The notes beneath the pieces were generated by a model, which worked only from the letters and a program-made list of their open reading frames with translations, did no database searches and was not told the DNA's origin. A stretch of 32,031 nucleotides of DNA, taken from Candidatus Magasanikiibacteriota bacterium. GTDB taxonomy: Bacteria > Patescibacteriota > Patescibacteriia > Magasanikbacterales > 2-02-FULL-50-9b. The translations under genes were made by a program, and so were the position numbers. The stretch covers positions 1 to 32,031 of the forward strand of contig JAPLWO010000064.1 of assembly GCA_026396555.1 (NCBI GenBank), given 5' to 3'. Shown piece by piece: positions 30,034-32,031 of the stretch; positions within the stretch are counted from its first letter, which is position 1; the number at the start of each line of letters is the position of its first letter.

Positions 30034-31349
30034 GTTGTATTTATTTGTTTGAGCGATTCGCGTACAACTGCCCGATCATCCCACGGAGTCATGGTGCGAT
30101 TCGGTCCGACGATCGCCTGTTCACAACCTTTTCCTGTTATTAACACTATATCGCCTGGCGCTGCTTTTTGCAATGCAAAAAGTATTGCTGCACGTCGATC
30201 ATCCACGATTTCTAAACCTCCATTTGCCTCTGTTTTTCCCCCCGCACGCACACCGCTCGCCACCATCTCAATAATTTCTCGAGGGTCTTCATCGTATGGA
30301 TCTTCATTTGTAACAACGACCAGTGCCGCGTGTTCCGCTGCAATTTTTCCAATCTTCGGTCGACGTGCTTTATCGCGACCACCACCTGTTCCGCCGAGCA
30401 CGTGAATCACACGTTCATGCGGAATTTTTGAAATCACCTCATACAAATTTGTCATCGCAACCGGCTCGAACGCAAAATCAATCAAAACTTTGAACGGCTG
30501 TCCTTCAGAAATGAATTCCGTACGCCCTGGAACTGCAGTAATTGTTTTGAGCGATGCAGCACACGCTTCAAGCGACACACCGATCGCAACCGCGACACTA
30601 CATGCAGCGATTGCATTATCAACTACATGTTCGCCGAGGAGCGGAACAAAAAACTGAACGCCATCCAAAATAAATTCAACGCCGTTCCCTAAAATTTTTG
30701 TATCCTGCGCTACAAATGCCCGCGACACACCAGCCACAGCTTTTTTGTGCGCCCACTTTCGATCAATTGGAAAATCAATAAATTCTTCTGCCTCCGCAAC
30801 TGCGCCATTCACGACTGCAGTTTTTGGAATATGAAAATTTTCTTTGATCGGCAAATACGCGAGGTATGTGAATAATCTTTTCTTTGCATTTTTATAATTT
30901 TCAAAACTGCCATGCGACTCAATGTGTTCTGGATATAAATTTGTGAGCAAACAAACATCGTAAAAAATTCCAAGATGACGAAATTGTTCGATACCCTGCG
31001 AAGTCGTCTCCACAATCGCAACATCACACCCTTCTTTTTGCATGCGCGACAAAAAAGCTTGTGTTCCCCAGCGCCCAAGCTGCGTCATTTTTGTTTTATT
31101 AAGTTTACACTCGTCGCCGATACAAAATTCAATAGTTGAACTTGACCCCACTTTGTGTCCCGCATCATTTAAAATTCGTCCCAGTAAAAAAACCGTCGTT
31201 GATTTTCCGCTGGTACCCGTTATACCAATCGTAATCATTTTTTTTGTTGGATATCCATAACGAACCGCGCCCGAAACGGACATGAGATAGTGGTACGCTC
31301 TAAATACAGGTTGCGGAACAATTTTACGAAGCATTGCAATCATAGGCAT
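30006..31349 (-). CDS. MurE-like Mur ligase lacking the N-terminal domain (447 aa)
   Basis: ATP-dependent peptidoglycan-precursor ligase that adds the third amino acid. P-loop GITGTSGKSTT near residue 42; VETTSQGIEQFRHLGI, TNLYPEHIESHGSFENYKNAK, PGRTEFI and HVLGGTGGGRDKARRPKIG follow, as in MurE. The N-terminal UDP-binding domain (about 100 residues) is missing; instead there is a hydrophobic helix (FRAYHYLMSVSGAV). The residue-selecting loop reads TNEDPYDEDP instead of the DNPR motif of diaminopimelate enzymes, so the added residue cannot be assigned. The start is ATG 31349; further Met codons follow at 31343 and 31334. First gene of the envelope operon. Confidence 0.85.
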   Translation of the reverse strand: MPMIAMLRKIVPQPVFRAYHYLMSVSGAVRYGYPTKKMITIGITGTSGKSTTVFLLGRILNDAGHKVGSSSTIEFCIGDECKLNKTKMTQLGRWGTQAFLSRMQKEGCDVAIVETTSQGIEQFRHLGIFYDVCLLTNLYPEHIESHGSFENYKNAKKRLFTYLAYLPIKENFHIPKTAVVNGAVAEAEEFIDFPIDRKWAHKKAVAGVSRAFVAQDTKILGNGVEFILDGVQFFVPLLGEHVVDNAIAACSVAVAIGVSLEACAASLKTITAVPGRTEFISEGQPFKVLIDFAFEPVAMTNLYEVISKIPHERVIHVLGGTGGGRDKARRPKIGKIAAEHAALVVVTNEDPYDEDPREIIEMVASGVRAGGKTEANGGLEIVDDRRAAILFALQKAAPGDIVLITGKGCEQAIVGPNRTMTPWDDRAVVRESLKQINTTWQSQTQLN

Positions 31350-31362
31350 CAAATTAAATTGT

Positions 31363-31371
31363 ATTATAGCA
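31363..31371 (-). promoter_or_regulatory. Extended -10 promoter of the MurE-like operon
   Basis: On the reverse strand TGCTATAAT, 13 bases before the first ATG. No convincing -35. Confidence 0.65.
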
Positions 31372-31380
31372 CGCAGCGAC

Positions 31381-31977
31381 TCATTTTTTCTTCAGAGCAA
31401 GCGTAAACCATTTTTGATCTCGTAAATCATGTACATCCTCATAAACTACATCGTAACGACCTCCTGCGAATTTTTTTATGTCATCAGGAGTGTACAAAAA
31501 ATAAGTTCTAGTTCCAAACTCATCCGTTTTCGTAATACTGCCCTCACCAAATTTTAAAGAAATGTAAAAAACGCCACCAGGATTTAGTGCGCTATAAGCG
31601 CTCTCAAGAATTGATTTGATACTTGCAGATTCTGAATGCAGCAAGGACGCAAACGAAAAAATGATATCAATTCCGAGCGGAAATTCATACGTATCAATAT
31701 CAACGACTTCAAATTTTCCAGTTGGGGCTTCTACACGTGCAAGCTCAATCATCGATTTTGAGATATCCGTGCCGAGATAATTTTCTGTATGTTTTAAAAT
31801 CTCAATTGCGTCTCTGCCATTTCCACACCCAATTTCAAATGCAAATGGATTTGTTTTGTCGATAAAAGAAAATCCTCGATCAACATCTGATTTACGTCCA
31901 CCAATGTTATTAAATTTTACCGCCATTGCTTCTGCGGTTGTATTGTAGGTATCAATTGTTTGCTGTTTGAGATCCAT
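31381..31977 (-). CDS. Class I SAM-dependent methyltransferase (198 aa)
   Basis: Rossmann-fold methyltransferase: motif I FEIGCGNGRDAIEIL (residues 47-61), acidic end of strand 2 in YLGTDISKSMIELA, motif for adenine binding in EVVDIDTYEFP, and IIFSFASLLHSES plus NPGGVFYISLK for strands 4-5. The style is that of the Methyltransf_11/25 families; the substrate is unknown. It ends about 30 bases before the MurE-like start, so the operons are adjacent, but the extended -10 between them suggests separate units. Confidence 0.9.
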   Translation of the reverse strand: MDLKQQTIDTYNTTAEAMAVKFNNIGGRKSDVDRGFSFIDKTNPFAFEIGCGNGRDAIEILKHTENYLGTDISKSMIELARVEAPTGKFEVVDIDTYEFPLGIDIIFSFASLLHSESASIKSILESAYSALNPGGVFYISLKFGEGSITKTDEFGTRTYFLYTPDDIKKFAGGRYDVVYEDVHDLRDQKWFTLALKKK

Positions 31978-31995
31978 AGAAATTTGAATGTTGGT

Positions 31996-32004
31996 ATATT
32001 ACCA
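31996..32004 (-). promoter_or_regulatory. Likely extended -10 promoter of the methyltransferase gene
   Basis: On the reverse strand TGGTAATAT, 18 bases before the ATG. The rest of the window to 32031 is AT-rich and shows nothing more. Confidence 0.45.
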
Positions 32005-32031
32005 TAATTTACATGGATTAAACATAAATTC

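Noticed and set aside
1..32031. Alternative genetic code with UGA as glycine.
   Set aside because: Clear genes such as glyA end at TGA at the expected family length, and no in-frame TGA is needed inside conserved domains.

Overview
The window looks like a piece of a Candidate Phyla Radiation (Patescibacteria) chromosome, probably Parcubacteria-like. This is inference from gene content: Mur ligases without the usual N-terminal domain, a bPH2-DivIC-rotamase block behind a MurE-like gene, a Gmad2 lipoprotein, very large proteins that resemble nothing I know, and many operon genes without a Shine-Dalgarno sequence. TGA ends several clear genes (glyA, the 238-residue gene), so the Gracilibacteria/Absconditabacteria code with UGA as Gly is not used.

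Layout. 1-3604 (+): the 3' part of an Elp3-like radical SAM/acetyltransferase, then glyA and folD, coupled one-carbon genes. 3584-10371 (-): a five-gene operon of unknown function (membrane protein, 72-residue DUF5663-like protein, 1220-, 153- and about 688-residue proteins), the largest unexplained block. 10372-11130: divergent promoters, a strongly folded tsaE leader, tsaE (t6A synthesis), then a multi-branched palindromic junction. 11131-12933 (-): typA. 13080-15116: two autonomous genes, each with its own consensus promoter, good Shine-Dalgarno and terminator (a transglutaminase-like protein and an unknown protein), flanking tRNA-Glu(CTC). 15128-20515 (-): DoxX, Bcp/PrxQ, a structured leader-like segment, Fe/Mn superoxide dismutase, a 96-residue protein, AhpC-type peroxiredoxin, YprB-like exonuclease, MurF-like ligase and an EEP hydrolase, i.e. 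an oxidative-stress cluster running into cell-wall and nuclease genes.

20558-25886 (-): secreted or anchored SNase, an unknown 517-residue coiled-coil protein, a Gmad2 lipoprotein, tRNA-Gln(TTG), then ftsE-ftsX. 25927-27895: tRNA-Thr(CGT) with a long folded leader, a class I glutamine amidotransferase, and a third autonomous unknown gene. 28002-28306: tRNA-Gly(CCC) and tRNA-Gly(GCC) on one transcript. 28303-31371 (-): MurE-like ligase, bPH2 membrane protein, truncated DivIC-like protein, membrane-anchored rotamase. 31381-32004 (-): SAM methyltransferase.

Two promoter styles stand out. tRNAs, typA and the autonomous genes use TTGACA-like -35 boxes exactly 17 bases from the -10. Several operons instead use an extended -10 (TGnTATAAT), sometimes only 5-8 bases from the start codon, which suggests leaderless or near-leaderless mRNAs. 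No CRISPR array, prophage, insertion sequence or rRNA was seen.
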